From assembly GCA_964561005.1 (NCBI GenBank), contig CAZLNO010000031.1, positions 1-33,737 of the forward strand: a DNA stretch of 33,737 nt. The letters are read 5' to 3'. The notes under the pieces are model-generated. The model saw only the letters and a program-made list of their open reading frames with translations, was not told the origin of the DNA and searched no databases. Source of the stretch: CAZLNO01 sp964561005 (GTDB lineage: Bacteria; Pseudomonadota; Alphaproteobacteria; Kiloniellales; Rhodovibrionaceae). Shown here one piece after another: positions 1-7,603 of this stretch. Position numbers and translations under genes: made by a program. Numbering within the stretch: the first letter of the stretch is position 1; each line of letters begins with the position of its first letter.

Positions 1-276
1 CCGCCGTGTTGACATCTCGGCGCGATCGGCGACCCTGCGGACCGCGGCGAGGCGGCGGCCGGGGCGCCCGGGCTGGCACAACCCGTGGGTGGCCCTAAAT
101 ATCGGGGTGCCCCTGTTTCGCCGCGTTTGCGAAGGATGCTCGGATCGGAGGTGCATGGGTTCCGCATGGGAAAGGGCTTTTACCGACCCAGGAATATCCA
201 ATATCCTGACGGGGCGGGGTCAGGCCTCGAGGCTGCAGCCCGACGTGATGGCGTCATGGTCGATCGACGCTGGATG

Positions 277-615
277 ATGAGTGATCGCGCCCACAGGGAT
301 ACGGACATCGGCGGCGGCAATCCGTCGACCGGCGTGGTGGTCAAAAGCCGGCCGAAGACCAAGAAGCCGTCGATGTACAAGGTGCTTATGTTGAACGACG
401 ACTACACGCCGATGGAGTTCGTCGTTCACGTCCTTGAAAGCTTTTTCGGCAAGTCTCGGGAGGAGGCCACCACCATCATGCTGCACGTCCACCAGCGGGG
501 CGTTGGGCTGTGCGGCGTTTATACCTACGAGGTGGCCGAGACGAAGGTGACGCAGGTCATTGATTACGCGAGGAAGCACCAGCACCCTCTTCAGTGTACG
601 CTAGAGAAGGAATAG
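277..615 (+). CDS. clpS: ClpS, ATP-dependent Clp protease adaptor
   Basis: ClpS delivers N-end-rule substrates to the ClpAP protease by binding the ClpA N-domain. The 112-residue product has the family core: the N-D-D-Y-T-P-M-E-F substrate-pocket motif at about residues 44-52, the segment F-F-G-K-S-R-E-E-A, then H-V-H-Q-R-G-V-G and a tail ending Q-C-T-L-E-K-E. The frame is open upstream to about position 85, but family members begin with a short disordered arm such as M-S-D-R, so I chose the ATG at 277; the adjacent ATG at 274 is equally possible. No clear ribosome binding site separates the two. clpA starts 7 bp after the stop, which fits one operon. The 276 bp upstream hold no other gene I can support. 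Confidence 0.93.
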   Translation: MSDRAHRDTDIGGGNPSTGVVVKSRPKTKKPSMYKVLMLNDDYTPMEFVVHVLESFFGKSREEATTIMLHVHQRGVGLCGVYTYEVAETKVTQVIDYARKHQHPLQCTLEKE

Positions 616-622
616 GCCGCGG

Positions 623-3010
623 ATGCTGTCGGCAAACCTGGAACAGACACTCCACCGTGCACTCGCCTTCGCCAACGAGCGGCGGCACGAGTACGCCACC
701 CTTGAGCATCTGGCGCTGGCATTGCTGGAAGATCCCGACGCGGTCGCGGTCCTGCGGGCCTGCGGCGTCGATCTGGACCGGCTGCGCAGCGATCTGGCCG
801 ACTACCTGGACAACGAGCTGTCGAACCTGATCACGGCCCAGGTGGGCGACGCCAAGCCCACCGCCGGATTCCAGAGGGTGCTGCAGCGGGCGGCCATCCA
901 CGTGCAGTCCTCCGGACGCGAGGAGGTGACCGGCGCCAACGTCCTGGTCGCCATGTTCTCGGAGCGCGAAAGCCACGCCGTCTACTTCCTGCAGGAGCAG
1001 GAGATGACGCGGCTGGACGCGGTCAACTACATCTCGCACGGCATCGCCAAGGTGCAGGGCCGCAGCGAGACCCGCAACGTCGAGGGCGCGGACGAAGACG
1101 CGCAGAGCGAGAAAGTGGTGCGCAAGGGGCACGAGGCGCTGGACGCCTATTGCATCGACCTCAACCGCAAGGCGGAAGAGGGCAAGATCGACCCGCTGAT
1201 CGGCCGCGACGCCGAGATCGAGCGCACCATCCAGGTGCTCTGCCGGCGGACCAAGAACAATCCGCTCTATGTCGGCGATCCGGGCGTGGGCAAGACCGCG
1301 CTCGCCGAGGGCCTGGCCAAGCGCGTGGTCGACGGCGAGGTGCCGGAGGTGCTGGAGAACGCCCAGATCTTCGCCCTGGACATGGGCGCGCTGCTCGCCG
1401 GCACGCGCTACCGCGGCGACTTCGAGGAGCGCGTCAAGGCGGTGCTGGGCGAGCTGGAGCAGCAGGACCACGCGATCCTGTTCATCGACGAGATCCACAC
1501 CGTCATCGGCGCCGGCGCGACCTCGGGCGGGGCGATGGACGCCTCCAACCTGCTGAAGCCGGCGCTGCAGTCGGGCACGCTGCGCTGCATCGGCTCGACC
1601 ACCTACAAGGAATACCGCAACCACTTCGAGAAGGATCGCGCGTTGGTCCGCCGCTTCCAGAAGATCGACGTGACCGAGCCGACGATCGAGGACGCGGTGA
1701 AGATCCTGCGCGGCCTCAAGCCCTACTACGAGAAGCACCACCGGGTGCGCTTCACCAACGAGGCGATCCGCAGCGCGGTGGAACTGTCGGCCAAGTACAT
1801 CTCCGACCGCAAGCTGCCCGACAAGGCGATCGACGTGATCGACGAGGTCGGGGCGGCGCAGATGCTGGTGCCGGGCTCGAAGCGGCGCAAGACCGTGGGC
1901 GTGAAGGAGGTGGAGTCGATCGTCGCGAAGATCGCCCGCATCCCGCCCAAGTCGGTGTCCAAGGACGACAAGGCCACGCTGCAGAACCTGGAGCGCGACC
2001 TCAGGACCATGGTGTTCGGCCAGGACCAGGCCATCGACGCGCTCTCGGCGGCGATCAAGCTGTCCCGCGCCGGCCTGCGCGAGCCGGAGAAGCCGATCGG
2101 CAGCTACCTCTTCGCGGGTCCGACGGGCGTGGGCAAGACCGAGGTGGCGCGCCAGCTCGCCCGCTCCATGGGCATCCCGCTGACCCGCTTCGACATGTCG
2201 GAGTACATGGAGCGCCATTCGGTCAGCCGCCTGATCGGCGCGCCGCCGGGCTACGTCGGCTTCGACCAGGGCGGCCTCCTGACCGACGCCGTGGACCAGC
2301 ACCCGCACTGCGTCCTGCTGCTGGACGAGATCGAGAAGGCCCACCCGGACCTGTTCAACGTCCTGCTGCAGGTCATGGACTACGGCAAGATGACGGATCA
2401 CAACGGCAAGACCGTCGATTTCCGCAACGTGATCCTCATCATGACCACCAACGCCGGCGCGGCGGAGATGGCCAAGCCCGCCATGGGCTTCGTCCAGGAG
2501 GGCGGCAGCGCCAGCAGCGGCGAGGAGGAGATCAACCGCCTCTTCACGCCGGAGTTCCGCAACCGCCTCGACGCCGTGATCTCCTTCCGCAACCTCAGCA
2601 AGGAGATCATCACCCGCGTCGTCGACAAGTTCGTGATGGAGCTGGAGGCGCAGCTCGCCGACCGCAACGTCACCATCGAGCTCAGCGACGCGGCCCGGCA
2701 GTGGCTGGCCACGCACGGCTACGACGAGCTCTACGGCGCGCGCCCGCTGAGCCGCGTCATCCAGGAGCACATCAAGAAGCCGCTGGCCGAGGAACTGCTG
2801 TTCGGCAAGCTGACCCAGGGCGGCGTGGTCAAGGTCACCATCGACCCGGAGAGCGACAAGCCGACCTTCGCCTTCGAGGAGACCGGCCGGCGCGGCAAGG
2901 GCAAGGGCAGCGGCGGCGGCGGCCGCGACTCCTCCGGCGAGGGCGACCGCCGCGACGGCGGCAGCGGCGGCGCCGACAGCGAGACCTCGACGCCCGAGCT
3001 GGTGGATTGA
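623..3010 (+). CDS. clpA: ClpA, AAA+ unfoldase subunit of ClpAP protease
   Basis: ClpA unfolds substrates and threads them into ClpP. The 795-residue protein has the Clp N-domain (about 1-145) and two AAA+ modules. The first Walker A is G-D-P-G-V-G-K-T (218-225) with Walker B I-L-F-I-D-E near 285-290. The second Walker A is G-P-T-G-V-G-K-T (499-506) with Walker B L-L-L-D-E-I near 565-570. The ClpP-docking tripeptide of the family (IGL/IGF in relatives) appears as M-G-F at 621-623. A Gly/Arg/Asp-rich tail of about 40 residues follows the D2 domain and is probably disordered. The purine-rich end of clpS (GAGAAGGAA, 604-612) can serve as ribosome binding site. No clpP is in the window. In Caulobacter, ClpAP is the protease that removes FliF, which is relevant because fliF is also encoded here. 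Confidence 0.97.
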   Translation: MLSANLEQTLHRALAFANERRHEYATLEHLALALLEDPDAVAVLRACGVDLDRLRSDLADYLDNELSNLITAQVGDAKPTAGFQRVLQRAAIHVQSSGREEVTGANVLVAMFSERESHAVYFLQEQEMTRLDAVNYISHGIAKVQGRSETRNVEGADEDAQSEKVVRKGHEALDAYCIDLNRKAEEGKIDPLIGRDAEIERTIQVLCRRTKNNPLYVGDPGVGKTALAEGLAKRVVDGEVPEVLENAQIFALDMGALLAGTRYRGDFEERVKAVLGELEQQDHAILFIDEIHTVIGAGATSGGAMDASNLLKPALQSGTLRCIGSTTYKEYRNHFEKDRALVRRFQKIDVTEPTIEDAVKILRGLKPYYEKHHRVRFTNEAIRSAVELSAKYISDRKLPDKAIDVIDEVGAAQMLVPGSKRRKTVGVKEVESIVAKIARIPPKSVSKDDKATLQNLERDLRTMVFGQDQAIDALSAAIKLSRAGLREPEKPIGSYLFAGPTGVGKTEVARQLARSMGIPLTRFDMSEYMERHSVSRLIGAPPGYVGFDQGGLLTDAVDQHPHCVLLLDEIEKAHPDLFNVLLQVMDYGKMTDHNGKTVDFRNVILIMTTNAGAAEMAKPAMGFVQEGGSASSGEEEINRLFTPEFRNRLDAVISFRNLSKEIITRVVDKFVMELEAQLADRNVTIELSDAARQWLATHGYDELYGARPLSRVIQEHIKKPLAEELLFGKLTQGGVVKVTIDPESDKPTFAFEETGRRGKGKGSGGGGRDSSGEGDRRDGGSGGADSETSTPELVD

Positions 3011-3042
3011 GCGGCCGCGCCTAGTTTGTTTGGGCGCTGGCG

Positions 3043-3423
3043 ATGGACCCCTACCGCCTACTGGGGCGTCTCCATCTGCCCTCGGGCCTGGTGGTGACGC
3101 GCAGCGTATTGAACCCGCTGCTTTGGCTTGTCGCGGTCGTGACGCCGGTGAGTCTGGTGACAGCGGTTGTCGCGGAGGGCGTGCTCCGGTTTCTGCTGTT
3201 CTTGCTCGCGATTCTACCTGTCATGGCCGTCCTGGGGGCATATGCTTACTTTGCGAAATCGGCGCCGGGACGGCTTCAATCGGAAGAATACCAATTGAAG
3301 CAGCACGTCCTGGAGAATCTGGGCGACGACGAATACACAGGCTCCCTACTCGACCATGTTGAGGAGAACAGGACCCGGCGGCCGGAAGCGCTTCCGCCCC
3401 ACGATAAGGGAGACGAAAGCTAA
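3043..3423 (+). CDS. Small two-helix membrane protein, unknown function
   Basis: I do not recognise a family. The 126-residue product has two hydrophobic stretches at about residues 24-46 and 48-70 that look like a membrane hairpin. A charged cytoplasmic-type tail of about 55 residues follows, containing acidic and glutamine-rich segments. The start is the first in-frame ATG, 33 bp after clpA, and no strong ribosome binding site is visible. The stop codon TAA (3421-3423) directly abuts the ATG of the next gene with no spacing, so the two are very probably co-translated. Base composition is less G+C-rich than clpA. Its role is probably tied to that of its partner gene. Confidence 0.7.
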   Translation: MDPYRLLGRLHLPSGLVVTRSVLNPLLWLVAVVTPVSLVTAVVAEGVLRFLLFLLAILPVMAVLGAYAYFAKSAPGRLQSEEYQLKQHVLENLGDDEYTGSLLDHVEENRTRRPEALPPHDKGDES

Positions 3424-3735
3424 ATGGCTCAGGCGACGCCACGAATCGTGATCCTCGTGTTCGAGCGGAATCAGGACCCCGAAAAATATGTTCACCTGAA
3501 GGAGTTTATTCGTCAGGACGAAACGATCCGTTCCTGGTGGCATTATATTCCGACCGCGTATCTTTTGGAAACAGACGAAAAAATTGATTCCCTGACGGAA
3601 AAATTCGTCGAATTTTTCAACGAAGAAAAATTTTTCCTGGCTGAAATGAACCCGGCGTCGTGCAATGGCTGGTTGCCGGAAAGGGCATGGCATTGGATAC
3701 ACAAGCGCAACAGGAAAATGGAATACAGTACGTGA
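3424..3735 (+). CDS. SinR/Cas2-like small protein (ferredoxin-fold type)
   Basis: The 103-residue product follows the pattern of the small SinR-family/Cas2-like proteins: a hydrophobic first strand (I-V-I-L-V-F), a helix with K-Y-x-H-L-K-E-F-I, then W-W-H-Y-I-P-T-A-Y-L-L-E-T-D, a second helix, a strand (F-F-L-A-E-M), and a C-terminal G-W-L-P-E-R-A-W-H-W-I. The family call is from remembered similarity. No function is assigned; related folds include Cas2 and VapD-type nucleases, but I see no catalytic residue that proves nuclease activity. G+C is only about 47% by my count over 3421-3720, with A/T-ending codons and runs of A and T, in sharp contrast to its G+C-rich surroundings, which suggests transfer. 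It starts directly after the stop of the membrane-protein gene. The 171 bp after it are also A+T-rich and hold no gene I can support. Confidence 0.72.
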   Translation: MAQATPRIVILVFERNQDPEKYVHLKEFIRQDETIRSWWHYIPTAYLLETDEKIDSLTEKFVEFFNEEKFFLAEMNPASCNGWLPERAWHWIHKRNRKMEYST

Positions 3736-3906
3736 TATCTGCATTTTGGAATCTTATAACTTGAAACGATTTCCCCGATATTGCGAATGAAGTGCGAGGA
3801 CTGTGTCCAATAGTTCATGATTTCAATTTTCATCCGACATCCGTCAAGACACAGGCACACCGACTGTCGCGCGTTCCGGCGGTTTCACATTCCGTGAGGT
3901 GGTGAC

Positions 3907-5019
3907 TTGCTCGCCGGCATCCGCATTCTGGACCTCTCGCAGTATCTGCCCGGACCGCTGGCCGCGCAGTTCCTGTCGGACCTCGGCGCCGAGGTCGTGA
4001 AGGTGGAGCCGCCGAGCGGCGACCCGTTGCGGGCGATGCCCTCGGCGGACGACGACGGGCTATCGCCGTTCTACAAGGTCGTCAACGCCGGCAAGACGGT
4101 GGTCCGCCTGGACCTGAAGACGGAGGCGGGCACGGCGGCGTTGCGAAACCTGCTCGCCAGGGCCGACGTATTGCTGGAATCCTACCGGCCGGGCGCGCTG
4201 GCCCGCCTCGGCTTCGACCGCGAGACCCTGGACATCCTCAATCCTGGGCTGGTGCACTGCGCGCTCTCCGGCTACGGCCAGACGGGGCCGCTGGCGCAGG
4301 CGGCCGGGCACGACATCGACTACATCGCGCTGAGCGGCCTGCTGGCCGGCACCGGTCCCGAGGGCCGGCCGGTCATGCCCGCCCCGCCGGTGGCCGACTG
4401 CGCCGGCGCGCAGCAGGCTGCGCTCGCGATCGTCGCTGGGCTGTTGCGGCGCGGCCGCACGGGGCAGGGCGCCTTCCTCGACGTCAGCATGATGGAGAGC
4501 ACGCTGGCCTGGCAGGCGCACGCCCTGACGCTCGCCGCGCGCGGCCGGCCGCCAGGGCGCGAGCGCGACCTCCTGAACGGCGGCGCGGCCTGCTATCGCG
4601 TCTACCGCTGCGCCGACGGCCGCTTCGTCGCCCTGGGCGCGCTGGAGCCAGTGTTCTGGCAGCGCTTCTGCGCGGCTGTCGGGCGAGCGGACTGGGCCGG
4701 CCGCCAGAGCGAGCCGCTGCCGCAGACAGACCTGATCGCCGAGGTGGCCGCCCTTTTCGAAACGGCGTCCCAAGAGCATTGGTCGGCGCGCCTGGATGGC
4801 GTCGACTGCTGCTTCCAGCCGGTGCTGGAGCCGGCCGAGGTGCCGGCGCATCCGCACATCCAGGCGCGCGGCCTGCTGCGCCAGACGGACGGGCTGGTGG
4901 AGGTGCTGGCGCCGATCCTCACGGACGGCCAGCCGCCGGCGGCGCGCGCCCCCTTGCGGGAGCTGTCGCCGGAGGCGGCGGTCGCCGCCTGGTCGGCGGA
5001 TCAGTCCGCCCGACGATAG
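3907..5019 (+). CDS. CaiB/BaiF family III CoA-transferase or alpha-methylacyl-CoA racemase
   Basis: The 370-residue protein belongs to the family III CoA-transferase fold. The N-terminal block G-I-R-I-L-D-L-S-Q-Y-L-P-G-P and the segment L-G-A-E-V-V-K-V-E-P-P-S-G-D-P are diagnostic. The motif G-H-D-I-D-Y-I-A-L-S-G (His135) and the later V-A-D-C-A-G (Asp164) match the His/Asp pair that does proton transfer in alpha-methylacyl-CoA racemase, and the length also fits racemases. A true CoA transferase would use the Asp as nucleophile and remains possible. The start is TTG, chosen because GAGG (3896-3899) lies 7 nt upstream and the family N-terminus begins here. The 3' end overlaps the convergent acyltransferase gene by 19 bp. 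Confidence 0.88.
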   Translation: MLAGIRILDLSQYLPGPLAAQFLSDLGAEVVKVEPPSGDPLRAMPSADDDGLSPFYKVVNAGKTVVRLDLKTEAGTAALRNLLARADVLLESYRPGALARLGFDRETLDILNPGLVHCALSGYGQTGPLAQAAGHDIDYIALSGLLAGTGPEGRPVMPAPPVADCAGAQQAALAIVAGLLRRGRTGQGAFLDVSMMESTLAWQAHALTLAARGRPPGRERDLLNGGAACYRVYRCADGRFVALGALEPVFWQRFCAAVGRADWAGRQSEPLPQTDLIAEVAALFETASQEHWSARLDGVDCCFQPVLEPAEVPAHPHIQARGLLRQTDGLVEVLAPILTDGQPPAARAPLRELSPEAAVAAWSADQSARR

Positions 5020-6173
5020 GGGCTGTAGGTCGTCAGCGCCTCGATCTCGCCACGCACCGCGCGCCGCTCGCGGGCGAGGAAGTCGGCCACGGCGTCTTCG
5101 AGCGCCGGATCGGCGATCCAGTGGGCGGAGTAGGTTTCCACCGGCAGATAGCCGCGCTGGATCTTGTGCTCGCCCTGCGCGCCGGCCTCCACGCGCTTCA
5201 GACCCCGTTCGACGGCGAACTCGATCGCCTGGTAGTAGCAGGCCTCGAAGTGCAGGAACCGGTGGTCGGCCGCGCAGCCCCAGTTGCGGCCATAAAGCGC
5301 GTCGCCGCCGATCAGGTTGAGCGCCCCGGCCACGGGGCGGCCGCCGGCGTCCTCGGCCAGGACCAGCAGGATGCGCTCGGCCATCGTCTCGCCGATCTCG
5401 TGGAAGAAGGCCTCGGTCAGGTAGGGCATGCCCCAGCGCTTGTCCGCGGTGGCGAGGTAGAAGGCGTGAAAGGCGTCCCAGTGGTGCGGCCGGATGTCGG
5501 AGCCGGTGAGCCGCCGCAGCACGATGCCGCTCTCCGCCACCTCGCGGCGCTCGCGGCGGATCTGCTTGCGCTTGCGCGAGGCCAGGGCGGCGAGGAAGTC
5601 GTCGAAGCTTCGGTAGCCGGGATTGTCGAAATGGTACTGCAGGCCGAGGCGCTGGAGGAAACCGTGCTCGCCGAGCCGCGTCCACTCGCCATGCGTGGGA
5701 AAGGTGACGTGCAGCGAGGACACGCCGCGCCGCCGCGCCAGATCGACCAGCCCCGCGCTCAGCGCCTCGGCGGCCCGCTCGTGGGCCTCGGTGCCCGGCT
5801 CGGCGCGGATCAGCAGCCGCGGCCCGGTCACCGGCGTGAAGGGAACTGCGCATTGCAGCTTTGGATAGTAGCGTCCGCCGGCGCGCTCGTAGGCGTCGGC
5901 CCAGCCCCAGTCGAAGACGTACTCGCCAAAGGAATGGCTCTTCAGGTACAGCGGCGCCACCCCCTGCATCGCACCCGTGGCGTCACGCAGGACGAGGTGC
6001 TGCGGCAGCCAGCCGCGCTCGGCCAAGGCCGAACCGCTGCTTTCCAGGGCCTTCAGGAAGGCGTGGCGAACGAAAGGGTTGTCCTCGCCGGCGCAGGCGT
6101 CCCAGTCCCGGCCGTCGACCTCGCCAATGTCGGAGAGGACGGTAACCGTCGAACTCTCGGCGCGAACGGGCAT
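5001..6173 (-). CDS. FemAB-like/DUF482 GNAT-fold acyltransferase
   Basis: The 390-residue product matches the FemAB-like DUF482 group (peptidoglycan biosynthesis/recognition, double GNAT fold). Seen features are N-P-F-V-R-H-A-F-L-K-A-L-E-S-S-G near the N-terminus, W-A-D-A-Y-E-R-A-G-x-x-Y-Y-P-K-L-Q in the middle, the basic segment S-R-K-R-K-Q-I-R-R-E-R, and the C-terminal H-F-E-A-C-Y-Y-Q-A-I-E-F-A and G-A-Q-G-E-H-K-I-Q-R-G-Y. The substrate is unknown; an aminoacyl-transferase or N-acetyltransferase role is inferred from the family only. The frame is open further upstream, but the family-like sequence begins at M-P-V-R, so I used the ATG at 6173. It lies 49 bp after a 57-codon small gene and may be co-transcribed with it. 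Confidence 0.88.
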   Translation of the reverse strand: MPVRAESSTVTVLSDIGEVDGRDWDACAGEDNPFVRHAFLKALESSGSALAERGWLPQHLVLRDATGAMQGVAPLYLKSHSFGEYVFDWGWADAYERAGGRYYPKLQCAVPFTPVTGPRLLIRAEPGTEAHERAAEALSAGLVDLARRRGVSSLHVTFPTHGEWTRLGEHGFLQRLGLQYHFDNPGYRSFDDFLAALASRKRKQIRRERREVAESGIVLRRLTGSDIRPHHWDAFHAFYLATADKRWGMPYLTEAFFHEIGETMAERILLVLAEDAGGRPVAGALNLIGGDALYGRNWGCAADHRFLHFEACYYQAIEFAVERGLKRVEAGAQGEHKIQRGYLPVETYSAHWIADPALEDAVADFLARERRAVRGEIEALTTYSPYRRAD

Positions 6174-6222
6174 GCCGCTAAGGTGGTCCGCCCGCGGGTG
6201 CCGGGCAAGGGACCATCGGCGG

Positions 6223-6396
6223 TCAGGATTGTATCGCGAGGATGCGGTTGTCCACCCGCTCGCGCTCGCTAACCTTATGGTTGTCTTCGCTCTGCTCCTG
6301 TTCGGCCTGGGCGCACGCCTCCTCCAGGCTGCGCCGCGGGCGCAGAAGATACGGGCTGATCGCCCGTCGCGGCTTCGGCTTGGACCAGATCGACAA
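6223..6396 (-). CDS. 57-residue basic small protein, unknown function
   Basis: I propose a short gene starting with TTG at 6396. It is preceded by GGGGAG with 7-nt spacing, a better ribosome binding site than most in this window. The product begins M-S-I-W-S-K-P-K-P-R-R and continues S-P-Y-L-L-R-P-R-R-S-L-E-E-A-C, giving a basic, proline-rich N-terminal half and an acidic/polar C-terminal half. There is no signal peptide or membrane segment. A perfect TTAA-N7-TTAA sequence at 6471-6485 lies 74 bp upstream in the right place for a CtrA-driven promoter. The acyltransferase gene follows 49 bp downstream on the same strand. I cannot name a family, and the opposite strand also has an open frame here, so coding is likely but not certain. 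Confidence 0.5.
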   Translation of the reverse strand: MSIWSKPKPRRAISPYLLRPRRSLEEACAQAEQEQSEDNHKVSERERVDNRILAIQS

Positions 6397-6470
6397 GGCA
6401 GGACTCCCCAGCAGTCCACTATATCCTGTGGCCACGCCACTGTTCGGTCCCGATATAACGGCATCGGGAC

Positions 6471-6485
6471 TTAAATTTGAGTTAA
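6471..6485 (-). promoter_or_regulatory. Perfect TTAA-N7-TTAA CtrA-type box
   Basis: TTAA at 6471-6474 and TTAA at 6482-6485 are separated by exactly 7 nt, the CtrA consensus spacing. The box sits 74 bp before the TTG start of the 57-codon gene. The motif match is seen; binding by CtrA is inferred, supported by ctrA being encoded in this window. Confidence 0.5.
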
Positions 6486-6552
6486 ACGATCGCGGCGCTG
6501 GGGTAAGCGGGCAGGGCATTGCGCGCATGGCTGGATTGCAATAGGCGCGCGG

Positions 6553-7335
6553 CTAGCGGGCGGCAATGATATCGGCGTAGGTGCCGCTGTCGCGAAGCTT
6601 GCGCAGGCCGCGGTCGAAGGCCTGGATCACGTTGACGCTACCGGGCTGCGACTGGGGCGCGATGAGATGCAGGCTGCGCTCGCTGATGGGCTGCTCGGAG
6701 ATATGGAAATCCGACAGCCTCCCGCCCTCCTTCGCCATGTGACGCTTGAAGGCCGGCACGTTCAGGACCAGAAAATCGACCCGTCCGGCCATCAGAAGGC
6801 GGACGCAGAGTTCCGGCGTGCCGGGACGGGCGACCGAAATCCGGCCTTGCCGCGCCAGGGCCGCCAGGCGGTCGTAGAGCGCGTAGCCCTTGGGCATGCA
6901 AAGTCGAAGACCGTGCAGGCTGTCCAGGGAACCGGCAAAGGGAACGCGGTGCGCCGCGGCGGAAATGACGTGGGACTTGGTCACGACGATGGGCTTGGAA
7001 TACAGGAAGCGCTCCGCCCGCTTGGCCGTGTGGACATAGGGAAAGGTGGCGTCGTAGATGCCCTCCAGCGCGTAGGCATAGGCGCGCGGCCAGGAAACGA
7101 AATCGATCTCGACGGGGCGCTGCACCGCGGCGAAAGCGCGGCGCACCACCCGCGTGGCCATGCCGCCGCCCGGCAGCCGCCTGTCGACGAAGGGCGCGTA
7201 GTCGTTGCCCGTGGCGAGCTTCAGAGGCTCCGCTTCGGAGTCGGCCTTGGCCGCGTCCAAGGCCGCGGCTTGGCCAAACACGACCGTGGCAGCCACACAG
7301 GCTGCCGCCAGCCCCCGGCGGATGTTCGATTTCAT
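6553..7335 (-). CDS. Periplasmic solute-binding protein, family 3 type
   Basis: The 260-residue product starts with a clear Sec signal peptide: M-K-S-N-I-R-R, then a hydrophobic core (G-L-A-A-A-C-V-A-A-T-V-V-F-G) and small residues before a cleavage region near 25-30. The mature part opens with L-K-L-A-T-G-N-D-Y-A-P-F-V-D, the usual first strand of SBP_bac_3 amino-acid-binding domains, and continues through F-V-S-W-P-R-A-Y and F-P-Y-V-H-T-A-K-R-A-E-R-F. The frame extends upstream, but only the ATG at 7335 puts the signal peptide at the N-terminus. No permease or ATPase gene of the amino-acid type is adjacent, so it is an orphan binding protein, and its ligand cannot be read from sequence. It is divergent from the amidase gene. 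Confidence 0.82.
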   Translation of the reverse strand: MKSNIRRGLAAACVAATVVFGQAAALDAAKADSEAEPLKLATGNDYAPFVDRRLPGGGMATRVVRRAFAAVQRPVEIDFVSWPRAYAYALEGIYDATFPYVHTAKRAERFLYSKPIVVTKSHVISAAAHRVPFAGSLDSLHGLRLCMPKGYALYDRLAALARQGRISVARPGTPELCVRLLMAGRVDFLVLNVPAFKRHMAKEGGRLSDFHISEQPISERSLHLIAPQSQPGSVNVIQAFDRGLRKLRDSGTYADIIAAR

Positions 7336-7603
7336 GGCCGTGCTGCCCCCACCCCCTGGGAGCCGATCGCTCCATGCACCCGGCATTCGTGTTAGTTTGC
7401 CGAAACTCGCGGGTGAGCGCAACGCGCGTATGACAGGCGTTAACGGGTGGAACTGCGCCTGACCGCCCGACGGCTCGCCCGGCCGGGTGTCAGACCGATC
7501 GTCGGTCGATCACCTGCATCTCACATACATCGCTGGGGCGGGCCTTCCCGCGGGCGGCGCGATGCCGCAGGATGTCCGCGTCACGCAGGATGGAGCGGCA
7601 ATC

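Noticed and set aside
9..14. TTGACA resembling a -35 box upstream of clpS
   Set aside because: No -10 element lies 16-18 bp downstream, and the sequence is over 250 bp from the start codon.
557..2770. Long open frame on the minus strand opposite clpA, and a similar one opposite cheA (11038-13986)
   Set aside because: Both are mirror frames caused by strong G/C bias at third positions of real genes; the translations are low-complexity and match no family.
3424..3735. The small protein as a true Cas2 of a CRISPR-Cas locus
   Set aside because: No cas1, other cas gene or repeat array is in the window; only the general fold pattern is shared.
6242..6544. 100-codon open frame on the plus strand opposite the 57-codon gene
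   Set aside because: No ribosome binding site, Ser/Arg-rich composition typical of a shadow frame, and the minus strand has a better start and promoter context.
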